From Hemerocallis citrina (Eukaryota > Streptophyta > Magnoliopsida > Asparagales > Asphodelaceae), in the NCBI GenBank assembly GCA_017893485.1, contig JACEHZ010000211.1:310001-374000 (forward strand): a stretch of DNA of 64,000 bases, given 5' to 3'. Position 1 is the first letter of the stretch. Each line of letters begins with the position of its first letter. Position numbers and translations under genes: made by a program. The notes below the pieces were generated by a model, which was given only the letters and a program-made list of their open reading frames with translations, did not search any database and had not been told where the DNA came from. Shown here in pieces: positions 9,735-20,627 of this stretch.

Positions 9735-9843
9735 TTCCATCATATCTATAACTATTATAATGTTCGAATCCAGACTACATCGAAATTTTTACTTTAATAA
9801 AAATATATTTATTATGACCTGCATTTCACGTGTAAATTACTAA
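9735..9843 (+). mobile_element. 5'-truncated Helitron relic
   Basis: The words 'cagactac', 'gaaatttttacttt' and 'atatttatta' followed by a decayed hairpin and CTAA line up with the 3' 110 bp of the Helitron at 56298-56627. No 5' TC end is visible. Confidence 0.5.
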
Positions 9844-10690
9844 TAATGGAACAGGGGGATAATAAGCCCACCTTTTTACTAAAAAAAAGGTCTCCCTATT
9901 TTTCTTCACATTGCAAACATTTTGGGTTTTTCTCACATGGGTCATTAACAAATGTTTCAATTCCATATACCTCTCACAAATACCTAATTCCATATAACCC
10001 AATTATAATATAAAATCAATCTCAAATAACCACTTTTGTTATCAAAATTTAATTTCAATTAACTCACTCAAAAGTACTTAAATGAAATTAAACATTTATG
10101 AGTAATATATATAAAATTAAAATATTTGCTAGTGACCCATATAGAAAAAACTCTTGATTTTGTGGCTGAAATGTAATGTAATGCTCTGGAAGAAAGAAAT
10201 AGATAACAAACTTTAAGGTACCTAGAAACAACTATTCACGATTCATATTCTTGTATGGATTAGCAATAACCTACAAAGTTTTTATTCAAAAAGAAGAAAT
10301 ATGAGCTAATAGAAGAGAACAGGGTTCTCTTCTACCCTAAGTAATAATTAATGGATTGGAACTGAATACCAACAACTTCATGCAATGCAAAGTTAATAGA
10401 CCCTACTAGTTTGGGTATGGCAAGTTGGCCAACTATAATTTTTGTCGAGTAAATAAATAGGATTCTTTCTCAGTTGCCACATCAAGTGGCCATTCCTCCA
10501 TATGGTACTCATCAGCAGATTGTCTTTTTTTATTTGAGAGGAGAAGATAAAAATGCTTCAGAAAATATAATAATAATAATAATTCATATATCTATCAGGT
10601 ATATAAATTGAATTCCATACAGAATGACAGACGAGTCGTTGGATATTCTCAAGATATGCACTCCTACATAATTTATTGGGTTGCTATGAT
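9844..10690. other. unique AT-rich intergenic DNA
   Basis: No gene, terminal repeat or conserved domain was seen on either strand. Homopolymer and ATT-type runs are present (for example 10569-10582). Confidence 0.4.
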
Positions 10691-11054
10691 CAGTAACAAA
10701 GTTTGCGAATAATTTACGAATTTGACGAATTATTTGCAAAAGAATCATATGCCGCATCATTTCGCGATTAATTACTAATTTCAATTTAAATCACACACTT
10801 CAGAATTATTCACGAAAGCGTGAATTATTCGCGAATAATTTGCGAATTAAACGAATTAATCGCTAAGTTTGTTACTATTTTTTATATTTATGGATTTGAA
10901 TATATAATTACTTAGATAATGAGTACTGAATTGCATTAAATTTTCTAGTTCTTTCTTTTTGCCGAGTTTTTTTTTCTTCCGAATTTACCAGATTTTTGCC
11001 GAATTCTGAATACATCTTGACCAATTATTTCCGAACCCCGAATTTGTGACTATG
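10691..11054. mobile_element. hAT-type MITE, 364 bp, TSD gctatgat
   Basis: The 8 bases gctatgat occur at 10683-10690 and 11055-11062. The ends are CAGTAACAAAG on the left and, read inward from the right, CATAGTCACAAA, so the terminal inverted repeats are imperfect but related. The interior is rich in 'gcgaat' and 'attcgc' inverted words (10700-10865). It is non-coding. Confidence 0.7.
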
Positions 11055-11169
11055 GCTATGATACCGAGTAATGTTTCGTGGTTAATTTTTAGTTTTCCCA
11101 CTATAATTTAATTTCGTATTCTGTATATCTTAAGAGTACATGTGCGAAATATTGAATATACATGGAAAA

Positions 11170-11430
11170 ATCAAGAAATCTCCAAATGTTTGCATTTTAA
11201 ATTCCCTACCGTTATTTTCTATATCAATAAACTCCATACCCAGTTAACATTTTTTAATTCTGTTAATTGTGACTTAAAAAATAATGAAATTGGCATTTTT
11301 TTCTAATAAAAAAACCCCCAAATGTTTGCATTTGTACTCTTAGTTAAGAAATCTCCTGCTGTTACCCGAGTAGGAAGTTTTTGGATCAGAAAATAACGGT
11401 AGAGGGTTTCTTAATATAAAATGCCAACAT
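11170..11430. repeat. fold-back repeat with perfect 15-bp arms
   Basis: ctaccgttattttct at 11206-11220 is matched by its exact reverse complement at 11388-11402, and weaker pairing extends outward (gcattttaaa with ttaatataaaatgcc). A direct copy of 'ccaaatgtttgcattt' at 11182 and 11317 lies inside. It may be a MITE, but no clean target duplication was found. Confidence 0.5.
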
Positions 11431-12242
11431 TATTAGGTATTTTTTAATTTTTCCCCAATCATAAATGTATTTTGTATACTAAGAATGGGGAGAAAAACAA
11501 TTACGCACAAAATACGTGCAGATAGGTCTAACTAATGAAGGGCTCCTTCTTTTGGTTGTGATTGTGATGGTGACAATATATCTTCTCCTGGTTTACGTAG
11601 ATAACAGGAGGTAGTAATAATTGACAAGTGGTCGAAGTATGCATTGCACTGAGAATTGCTTTGATTTTGATAGCTTGCATAGGATTCCATGTTACATGCT
11701 ATATAATTCCGAGAGTACTTTGCGATGAACGCCCTAGAATTGATCCGATGGCATCTGAGCTTCGTCTTATAGGATATCTTATAAATCCGTGTTTAGATGA
11801 TTTTCGTTACAAGGTTACAAATGGAAGCAAAGACACAAGATGACATTGAAAAGGATATGTGAATGAAACAAACCAAAAGAGAAGGAAGGTGAACCACCCT
11901 TTGAAGATGAAAGTGCAACCACTAATTGTTGTACATTTGCTCAACTTGATTAGGAAAGAAGGTCCACAATTGTATACGTTAGGTGAGCTCAACATAACAT
12001 GATTGGCTTGAACTTGGCAGTGTTAGGGTTAGATATAGAGATGCATGTCCGCAACAGGCTAGATGAGGTGTGGACCTGGCTTCAACATTTTGCTGGAATT
12101 AATTTTTGCAGTTTTCCGGGCCGGATTCCGGCAAGCTCGGGCCACCGGCGGCACCAGAAAATGAGTGGATTGCGATCCTCTCGACCAGTACTATTCTGTG
12201 GTGTACTCACTTGCCAAAAACGAATTCCGTATGAATGAGAAA
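11430..12242. other. intergenic DNA without a supported gene
   Basis: Short frames (for example near 11628 and 11999) show no known domain, codon pattern or splice signals. Nothing else was recognised here. Confidence 0.35.
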
Positions 12243-12951
12243 TGTTGGTCCAAAGTTGGGTACTTGAAATGTACTAACTTGGCAACTTAAAGAAAATGGG
12301 TAGTCCCATATCGAAAATTGGGAAAGATTTTTTCTAGTATATATACTAGAAAACTGGACTAAAGGGCGTGACCCGGGGGTTACCACTAACGTGTAGTGGA
12401 AAGAGGACTTAGCGAAAATTACAAACGCAATTTTTTTTTTTGCCCAGACAAAAACTTTTCTCTTACTGAACTAATGAGACTTTTCAGATTCGATAACTGG
12501 TACCTGGCTCACCAGTTATGAATCTGAACCACCACTCTGCTGTTGCAGAGTAGTGGACCATTACTCTGCTGTTACAGAGTAATGGGCCTCTGAGGAGTCT
12601 CCATTTTCTTTTATAAAGGCTACTGAATTCAGACAGAGTTTTCTAGACAGTCCAAGTTTTATTCTTTTTCTTCTTCTTCTTCTCCTCTGCGTCAACTGAG
12701 AGTACATCACAGACAGCAGTTCGCTGGAATCTCTGAAGCAAGGGTGCTGCTCTTCAGAGAAGGTACAGTTGTATCCTGGGAAGCAATTCGCCAGCCACCG
12801 TCACACTACGGGGCGAATTCTGCTTTAAGGAGAGAGATTCTTCATCTCGACTCTGTGCAAAGCCTTTAGTTTACTATTTTTATTTCCTGTATTTCAGTTC
12901 TTCACAATTGCTGTTGGTATTTTTTCACATTTATAAAATCGGGTTCTAACA
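12243..12951 (+). mobile_element. possible solo LTR, about 709 bp
   Basis: The segment starts tgttggtcc and ends ttctaaca. It holds a duplicated 'actctgctgtt-cagagta' U3-like block (12532-12583), a TATA-like tttataaag near 12611, and a T/C-rich leader (12655-12690), in the order expected for a plus-strand LTR. The flanking pentamers do not match and no internal region is attached, so the call is tentative. Confidence 0.4.
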
Positions 12952-13267
12952 CATTTTTCGGTGAGGATCTGAGAAGACCTGACACAAATTGGACCTACTT
13001 CTAGTGCTATTCTTATTTATCGTTAAGTTATTAATACTCACATCAGAGAGACCTAGGGGTTTATCAAATGAATAAATGTAACTCGGTTTTTTTGAGTACA
13101 CGGATACGTCATAGCATGGTCTCGATTCTCGAACATAATGTTGGTATGGGGTGTCTACAAACACCCCGGTGGCGTAGCGGAACTAATTAGAATAACGAGA
13201 ATGACGAGGTAGAGGAGACGAATCAATTGAACACCCATGTAAACAGATCCACCAATCAAACACAAAC

Positions 13268-16200
13268 TGTCACGCCCCGCTTCTCAAAAATACGAAATAC
13301 GAGTACATGACAAAAGCCCAGCGAATGACTAACGTCACTCATAAGCTGTTTAATCGATCAACTCAACAATATAAACAACATAGAACAATTGCGCAGGTAA
13401 TAGTAATAATCTCATGAACAAATAATACTTGGAATTAAGCAATAAAAATATCCAAATACAATAATAATCCAACGTCTAGAAAAAAAATAGCAATATTCGG
13501 GTCATAAGCCTATTACAATAAAATAACAATAATCCAATAATTAAGTCTCCAAACAAAGAAATAATTATTTATTAAGCGGCGATGCAATCAATTTCTTCAC
13601 CAATATTTTTTCTGTAAATCCATCTGGTAATTCTCCATCAATACCTGTAAATACTTCATCTAAAAAGAGGAGAAAAATTGTCCTTAGAGCAAGTCATGGA
13701 CAACAAGTAGAGAAAGCAGGGAACAATGGAATAACGGTATAACAATAAATCAATGGATCAATGAGAATCAATAAAATAGGACAAAAATCATGATAATCGA
13801 TGCAATTGGCTATAAACAATGGTTTAATAATCGGTAACAATAATCAATGATCAATATTAGTAACACTTAGCCAATATCGATATCAATAAGAACAATGATG
13901 AACAATATGCAATGTTGGTGACGTGTTAATCCATATGTCTATTAATCATTTTAACCCTTAACTAATGCATGTACTACTGTGTCCCATGTGTGCCGTACCA
14001 CAGGTTCGATGCATACAATCAATTTTATTTTAGACTTAAGTGGAAGATTCTATAGATCATGTATACGGCACAATAATGATATTTGCAGCATTGCTGTACA
14101 CTGGTTGGCTCAATAAAACAATACACGGTCAATTGGGGATACCGTGTCAGTAGTCCAACAATAAATCGATAACAATAACTTTTGCCAACACACAATATTT
14201 TGATAAACAAGGCCCACACTTCAGCGTACAGTCACTATGTCATCAACTACTCCAGTCAATCCCTTAAACCCCGGCTTGTTAATTATTTATCAATGCAACA
14301 ATACAATATGCAACTAAGACATGAGAGGGACCATAATGTCAATAGAGAAACAGTAGGTTGATAACAAGGATAGGATGGTTAGAATAGTGACAATAACTCA
14401 TTGGGAACATGCAATGCAACATACCTTCATTAATTCATACAATAATACAACATAGGAATTATTAATTCATTAAAAAGAGGGTTCTAAAATTCTGGATAGC
14501 ATGCGCAGTCTGTACAAAAGTGCAGTTTTCCGCTGACTTAGAAATCGAAAGTTGAATCCGTCAAAAAATCTGGAAACTAGACTTCCATACGGTTCCAACG
14601 CATAGTTAAAGTTCACATTCCGACAACAGTAACTAGGTCAAACACATGTTTCTTTTAGGTTTTATGTTCAGGCAGAATTTGTGTATCTTGTTATTTTAAT
14701 TTTTGAATCGGCCAAAACTCAACATTAAAATCAGTAAAAATATAATCTAGACTTCTAAACATGTTAAACATCAATCTGAAAATTTTCATAGCAAAATCCT
14801 ATCATTTGATCAACCTTTTTACTGTTTAAACATGGAAGGTAAGAGAATCTGAAAATCTGGAATGTAAAAACACAGCTGCAGTAAAACGGGCAAAACTCTT
14901 GCTACAAAACTCGGAATTCAAAAATTTTGGATGTTATCGGTAACTAGACACTCGGGCTACATTTCATATTCAGAAAGTATTTCATTTTAATGTCATTTAC
15001 TGCTTCGAAAACAGCGATCAAGGTACAGGTCAGCAAGCGTGTACAATTTTAGGATATTATTTCTTCAACATAAATTAATTAAACATGTCAGGTATCGATT
15101 CTATAGTCAACAATTTGTGTAACTAGCATGATATGTGTCCAAACAAGATAAATAAAGATTAGAACACGCTCATATACAAGTCTAACATCAATCAATCACC
15201 AAACGATCAAACGACATACAACCTAACGATTGTCTCTACAATAAATTATTTGTGTTGTGACTTGTATGAATAACCCTATTAACAATTCTATATGCATTCA
15301 TTAAAGATCCAAACTTTAGAGTCAAATTGGCACGATGTCAAGAATATTGAGGTTAGCTCGTGTAAACCCTCAATAAACCCAACGAATGAGATGACAAAGG
15401 ATAATACAATAATAAAAAGATCTACTTGCAAGAATTTCAATAACACTTGAATTTGATACGAGTAACAATTCAAGGGGACGGTGACTTGCCTGTTAAGCGG
15501 TGAAAACAAATCCCAAGAATACCGGGATGAGAATCCCGAAACAACAAACTCACGAACTAGTACAACCCACCAATATCACGCGCAATAAGATCCCAAAGCA
15601 ACAACACAAAATCAAATAGACAGCAACAGCAAAGAGAGAGAGAGAGCAGCGACGGCCAGGGACGGTGGCGCGCTGGCTGAGGGCGGTGGCGCGTTGGTGG
15701 CGCGATGGCGAGGCGTCGATGGCTGGGCGGTTGGCGATCGAACAGATGGGGAAAAGGGGATCGAGATTTGGGTTTGGAGCTCTGGGTTAATGTCGATGAA
15801 GGGAAGAAGGAGGGTCGGGGGGCGTCTGGTGGTAGGCGGCGACGATGGGGGTCGCCGGAGGGGGATGGGCTCGCTGGAGAAGGCAACGGGAGAGATGGGT
15901 TCAGTTGATTTTGGGCGGGGAGAGAGAAAACAGGGAGGAGAGAGGAGAGAGAAACTGGGAGAGAGATTAGACGGCTCTAGGGTTTCGATTTGTATGCAGA
16001 AATTAGGGTTTGCAGTAGAGTTGCATTTATAGGGTACAATTACGGTACTGGGTTAATGGTTTAGGGTCCAATAAAAGCGGTTTTGGGTCAAGAACAATTC
16101 AAATTGAGTTTTAGGGTTCAATTAGGAGATATATCAAAATCAACACGGTTCAAATAAAAATACCCACAATTTAAATAAAATCCACAAGATAGATAACCCA

Positions 16201-16679
16201 ATAAAAGAGAAAAATAGTTCATGAACGAAAATTTCAACCCAATTAACTAAATAAATAACACAATTGAAATAATAAGAATTTGGCTAAAATAAATTGGAAC
16301 TCGCCAAGAAAATCAGATCGGGTATATAAAAATAAAATAATCGAATATATGAATTTTAAATAGAAAATAATGAAATAACAATTTATAATCATTATCATAA
16401 TAGTAATAAATTATACAATAAAATAGTATTCGGGTTTAGAAATTTTATTAAAATAATCCAATAATAATAATATATTTGTTTTAAGCTCAAATATAAATAG
16501 CCAATCAATAAGATGTCGAAGATAAGATCAAAATACAACATTATTCGAAATAAATAAAATTTTTGTTTAGAAAATACTTTAATATAGATCCAAAACGAAT
16601 TTAACACAAAATAAATTTATAAAAGTTCAAATTATAGAAAATACACAGAAAATACTAATTATCGGAAATGGGGGTTACA
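13268..16679 (-). repeat. 3' LTR of the gag-only Gypsy element, 3412 bp
   Basis: It starts TGTCACGCCCCGC on the plus strand and ends at gggttaca. Its first about 460 bp and last about 500 bp match the partner LTR closely. The middle (about 13725-16180) is missing from the partner. A minus-strand TATA box at 16024-16031 and an 'aaaccctaatttc' leader just left of it place U3 at 16032-16679 and make U5 very long. ORFs at 15557-16030 lie in the leader and have no known family. Confidence 0.8.
16024..16031 (-). promoter_or_regulatory. TATA box of the gag-only element's LTR
   Basis: TATAAATG on the minus strand is followed by a leader with two 'aaaccctaa/aaaccctag' words and a CT-rich stretch, the usual plant LTR start region. 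Confidence 0.5.
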
Positions 16680-16954
16680 ATCCTACCCACCTTACAACAA
16701 AATTTCATCCTCGAAATTTGTTCAGGCGGTACATAGGACAAAACAAAAGCAATTGATGAATCAACAAAACATAAGGTTCAAGGGAGAGAAGTGTGTGGGT
16801 GGTACAACCGGAATTTGAAAAGAGTATGACAGAGAAGAAATAACTAGTATGATACTCAATAATGAATCAATAAATGAAGGTAAATGCAAGATGCGGAATG
16901 GATAAATGATACAAGAGAAATTAAGCAATACAAGAACAGAAAACAAATCTATTG

Positions 16955-17903
16955 CTAAATACCTGCAGTCACTCCATGAGTGATCAAGTTGTAAGCCTGA
17001 CCACGAGCTTCAGTCTGTCCTCCATTGGGGGCTGGTCCTCCTGTCGACGCATTGTACCGGTTCCTTGGGCAGTCTCGAATCATGTGATCGTTGCTTCCAC
17101 ACTTTAGACACTGGCGATTGGCTACCCAGCAATCCTTGCACAAGTGCCCAGGCCTCCGACAGTGCGAACAAACTAGATCCGATCTCTGAACAGCAGGTGG
17201 GTAAGGCGAAGCCCTAGCAGGAAGGGGCGGAGCTGGCCTCCTAATAGGCCCAACAGAAGATCTAGCAGAAACAGAACGCTGAATAGCACGCTTCCTTGAA
17301 CTGGTCTGTTCCTGAATTCTTGCAGCAGCTAGAATATCTGCATAAGAGCGAAGTCGCAAGGAAGCAATACGGTCCTGTATGTCAATGTCTAAGCCCGATA
17401 GGAAACGACGGCCTCTATCTTCATCATTTGCCGCCATGGAAGTAGCAAAACGACTCAGTCGGGCAAACTCTGCAGCGTACTCATCCACAGTACGATTCTC
17501 CTGATTCAAGACAGTGTTTAGTTTAACGTCGATACTTTATGAAATAACAACGTAAAGGAAACATAAATAAACACTATCTGACGAAGCTGAGTCAAAGAAA
17601 CAAACTGTCGTTCCATCTCATTCTTGGTGACATTCGGGAAGAACTTCGTGAGGAAGCTCTCAGAGAAAGCGGGCCAGGGAATGGGTCGGCCCAAACGTTC
17701 AGCCTCAGTGTGCCCCAAATGTGGGCAAGGTCAACAAGATGGATGCCCACAACATCCACACGATCCACATTGGCTGTACGTGCTGCGGTCAACAACTGTT
17801 CAGTCCTGATAAGCCATTGCTCGGCTACAAGTGGACCTTCATTACCCGAGAACTTGTCTAGATGGAGCTTCATGAAATCTGTTACATTACCAGGCCTCGG
17901 TGG
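16955..17903 (-). pseudogene. gag of the outer Gypsy element, C-terminal part
   Basis: Reading leftward from 17903, the frame continues the segment at 28293-28021 (across the nested insertion) with TDFMKLHLDKFSGNEGP, the start of a retrotransposon gag domain. A one-base frameshift near 17715 shifts it to a second frame (WADPF against GHTEAERLGRP). After a 74-nt intron-like gap (17501-17574) comes ENRTVDEYAAEFARLSRFA, then two CCHC knuckles, CSHCRRPGHLCKDC and CLKCGSNDHMIRDC. The protein stops at 16955 with no protease behind it. It would package element RNA, but the frameshift and an upstream stop break it. Confidence 0.8.
17501..17574 (-). other. intron-like 74-nt gap in gag
   Basis: Between LTQLRQI and ENRTVDEYA lies a T-rich segment beginning GTGTTT and ending GAATCAG, with a ctaaac branch-like word. 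Removing it joins the two conserved gag segments in frame, where the family reads continuously. Its length is not a multiple of three, so retention breaks gag. It could be a true intron or a chance-inserted segment. Confidence 0.4.
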
Positions 17904-19606
17904 TGTTGTTGGAAATCTAGTACCTAAATTAATAGATAAACTAGATACAAATTATAAAAACCTCGCAAGTGCACGAATCGAATCGTAGTAATAGCAAGGG
18001 TCGATCCCACAGAGATTGTAGACTTCAACTTACTAATCAATAAAACTAATAATAAAAATGAATAAGAGTTGTTTTAATAGTCTAAAAGGAATAAAAAGAT
18101 TAAAACTAAGAAGAAATTGTTGAATCACAAATATCTCTTGAATAGTTGGGTTGTTGATCTCCACCAATAGTTAGTAATGCTAAGTCACCTTCTGAACTTA
18201 CTCCCAATTACTCATGTTTGTTCACTTCAAGGGCATGGTATCTACTCCTTAAAGTATTGTTTCCCTAAGCCAAGAATTAGGCATGGTATCTACTCTAATT
18301 CGTTTCTTTCATCAAGCAGTCAGCCTAGTATTTACTAAGTTGTTCTTAACGAAAACATAAGATCAGTGGAAACGAACAAACACTTAAAGTTCTAGAAATT
18401 GGTATCAAATCTAGATCCTCTAAGTTGATTGAACCAAGAACCTCTAAAGATTCCTTTGTTACAAATTATGAGCACGAGATTCGGTCGTCTCAATATGCTT
18501 CATATAACAGATTTAGATAAATGATAACATAAACTTGATATTCTCACGTGCTGTATGTCAGTCGACTGGCTCTCACCTCAGTCGACTGCTCTCAGACTTC
18601 AAGATCCAAGTTTGATGATCATTAATCTATGTCAATTCAACCAGATTCAATCAATAAGTAATTAGAAGATCTCAGAAGAATATAGCACTACATAACTACG
18701 GTTTCGATCTACCCAACTATAAAATTAGTTCCACATAAATATAACTTTATTGCTTAACAAGTTTGAATACATGATCAACATAAAAGAATAAAGAGAGAAG
18801 AAGAAATAAACTAATGGATTCCGGCAATATGGTCGACTGTCTGTCACACAGTCGACTGCCTTCTGGTTGCTGGATCTTCTCTCTCCTTCTTCGATGTTGA
18901 TGGAGTGAAGCACGGGTTGATGACTTGATGGTTGGGAACTCTCTGATTAAGTTGCGTCCACGAGATAGATCTGATAATCCTTGGATGGAGTTGTGGAGTC
19001 GAGAGAGCGGAGGAGAGCCGTTCTGGAGATGGTATTCTGATATTTATAGAACACGGCTGAGAATTAGGGTTTCCCCTTTTTCAGGAAGATCCTTCTTTAT
19101 TTGATTTGATGATTAATATCTTTCTCTTTTCTCCTTTCCTTCCTTATCTGTTTACCACGTCCACTTGGAAACCCCCAGTCTCTAGATTTGATTTGCATAA
19201 ATCTGGATTCAAATAGATGTGAAATTAGATGCAGGTGAATCTTCGAATATCTGATTTGTGTACTCCGCCGCCTATCAGTCGACTGTCCTTGGGAGTAAGT
19301 CGACTGTGTCGAGACTTCAGTATTTTCATGATTCATCCGCCCAGTCGACTGATGTTTTGGGAACAGTCGACTTGGTCGAGCAGCTGTGTAAAACTTGATT
19401 TCCTCTGTCCAGTCGCCTGTTATCATGACCAGTCGACTGCTTCTTCAGTTTCCTGTGTATCATCCTGGATTTGCTTCGTTTTGCTGTTTATAGGCTGTTT
19501 CCTGCAGAGAAAGAGAAAAGAAGCATAAATACCACATATAGAGCTTTTAAATGTCTAATTATATTAAGATTGTTGCTCTAAAAAGTGAATAATAATGTGT
19601 TCATCA
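17904..19606 (-). repeat. 3' LTR of the Athila-like element
   Basis: 1703 bp, starting TGTTGTTGGAAATC and ending TTCATCA on the plus strand. It carries five pairs of CAGTCGACTG-type palindromes (18559/18579, 18831/18849, 19276/19296, 19342/19364, 19410/19430). A minus-strand 'tataaatatca' near 19046 is the best TATA candidate. Confidence 0.93.
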
Positions 19607-19623
19607 AATACCCCCACACTTAG
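19607..19623 (-). other. polypurine tract of the Athila-like element
   Basis: On the minus strand ctaagtgtgggggtatt directly abuts the 3' LTR, the place where plus-strand DNA synthesis would start. A 14-nt copy of its core (acccccacacttag on the plus strand) recurs at 20417-20430. Confidence 0.7.
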
Positions 19624-19908
19624 CTTTTGCTTGTCCTCAAGCAAACTAGAATTATGAATAGGGAGAATAATAATAACAATAGATTCAACCACCAAGATTT
19701 CTTATTATGTGGACATCAAAATGAAAAATATAAAACTACAAACAATTTCAAATAAAGTAAAATTAAACATACCCACTTTCTCCAGTGCAATTGTCTATTC
19801 ATAAATTCCAAACTTAGTCATATATGTCATGCGATTAATGTAGTTATAGTATGCATCTACTCAGTCTGTGATTATCCCTTTTCTCTACTACAAATCCAGT
19901 AGCAAACT

Positions 19909-19965
<57 letters not shown>

Positions 19966-20627
19966 GTCTCTTCTTTAAAGTTGTCACTTGTCTTTTGACG
20001 CGAATGCGAAACATTTGTGATGTATCCACCCGGTTACTCAACAAGTCACAAACTTTAAAGTGCTTTGCATACTCATATTTCAAGTTGCCGTTTGACGTAA
20101 AGGTAAACATTGGTGATGAATACCCCTAGTTACTAAGCCCTCAAAACATTGGAGTAGACTGACTTTATTCAAATATATATACATATATTGTATCACTCTA
20201 TTTACTTAAACTCGATTTAGGACTAGATCTAAAGGGAATAATTATCAGAAAAAGCATCACATTTGTTTATTATGTATAATCGCATGACGCACACAATTTT
20301 TGTAGGGAATTATGAAACTCAACAATCCTAAAGTAAATACGTATCCTTACTCTTATTTTATAAGAAATTGTTTATCCTAAAAAAAATTCAAAAGATTCCA
20401 AATATAACTAACTAACACCCCCACACTTAGATGGAACATTGTCCTCAATGTTCGCACAAAACATAAGATATAGGCATGTGTAACCATCTAGTGAGGAAAG
20501 ACTGAAAAATAAAAAGAAAAATGAATAATAATGAATAACATAAAGGGAAAGTGTAAATACTCCCCTGAAAGTTGGGTTGCCTCCCAATAAGCGCTGTGTT
20601 TCATGTCTTCAGCTAGACATGATGAGT
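19624..20627 (-). other. region between pol and 3' LTR, no env
   Basis: About 1 kb with no ORF longer than 67 codons. It holds a 52-nt T run (19913-19964; poly-A in element sense), two 'tttgacg-gaa' word repeats (19996 and 20091), and the second PPT-like block at 20417-20430. An env-like gene, present in some Athila elements, is absent. Confidence 0.6.

Noticed and set aside
11628..12238. Two short plus-strand ORFs as genes
   Set aside because: There is no conserved domain, splice context or promoter signal. Lengths of 71-79 codons are expected by chance.
12243..12951. Full LTR retrotransposon starting at this LTR
   Set aside because: No primer site follows either end, and there is no matching second LTR or target duplication. 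At most it is a solo LTR.
15557..16032. Pro/Ser/Arg-rich ORFs on both strands
   Set aside because: They lie in the GC-rich leader of a Gypsy LTR. There is no domain, and the partner LTR lacks the segment.
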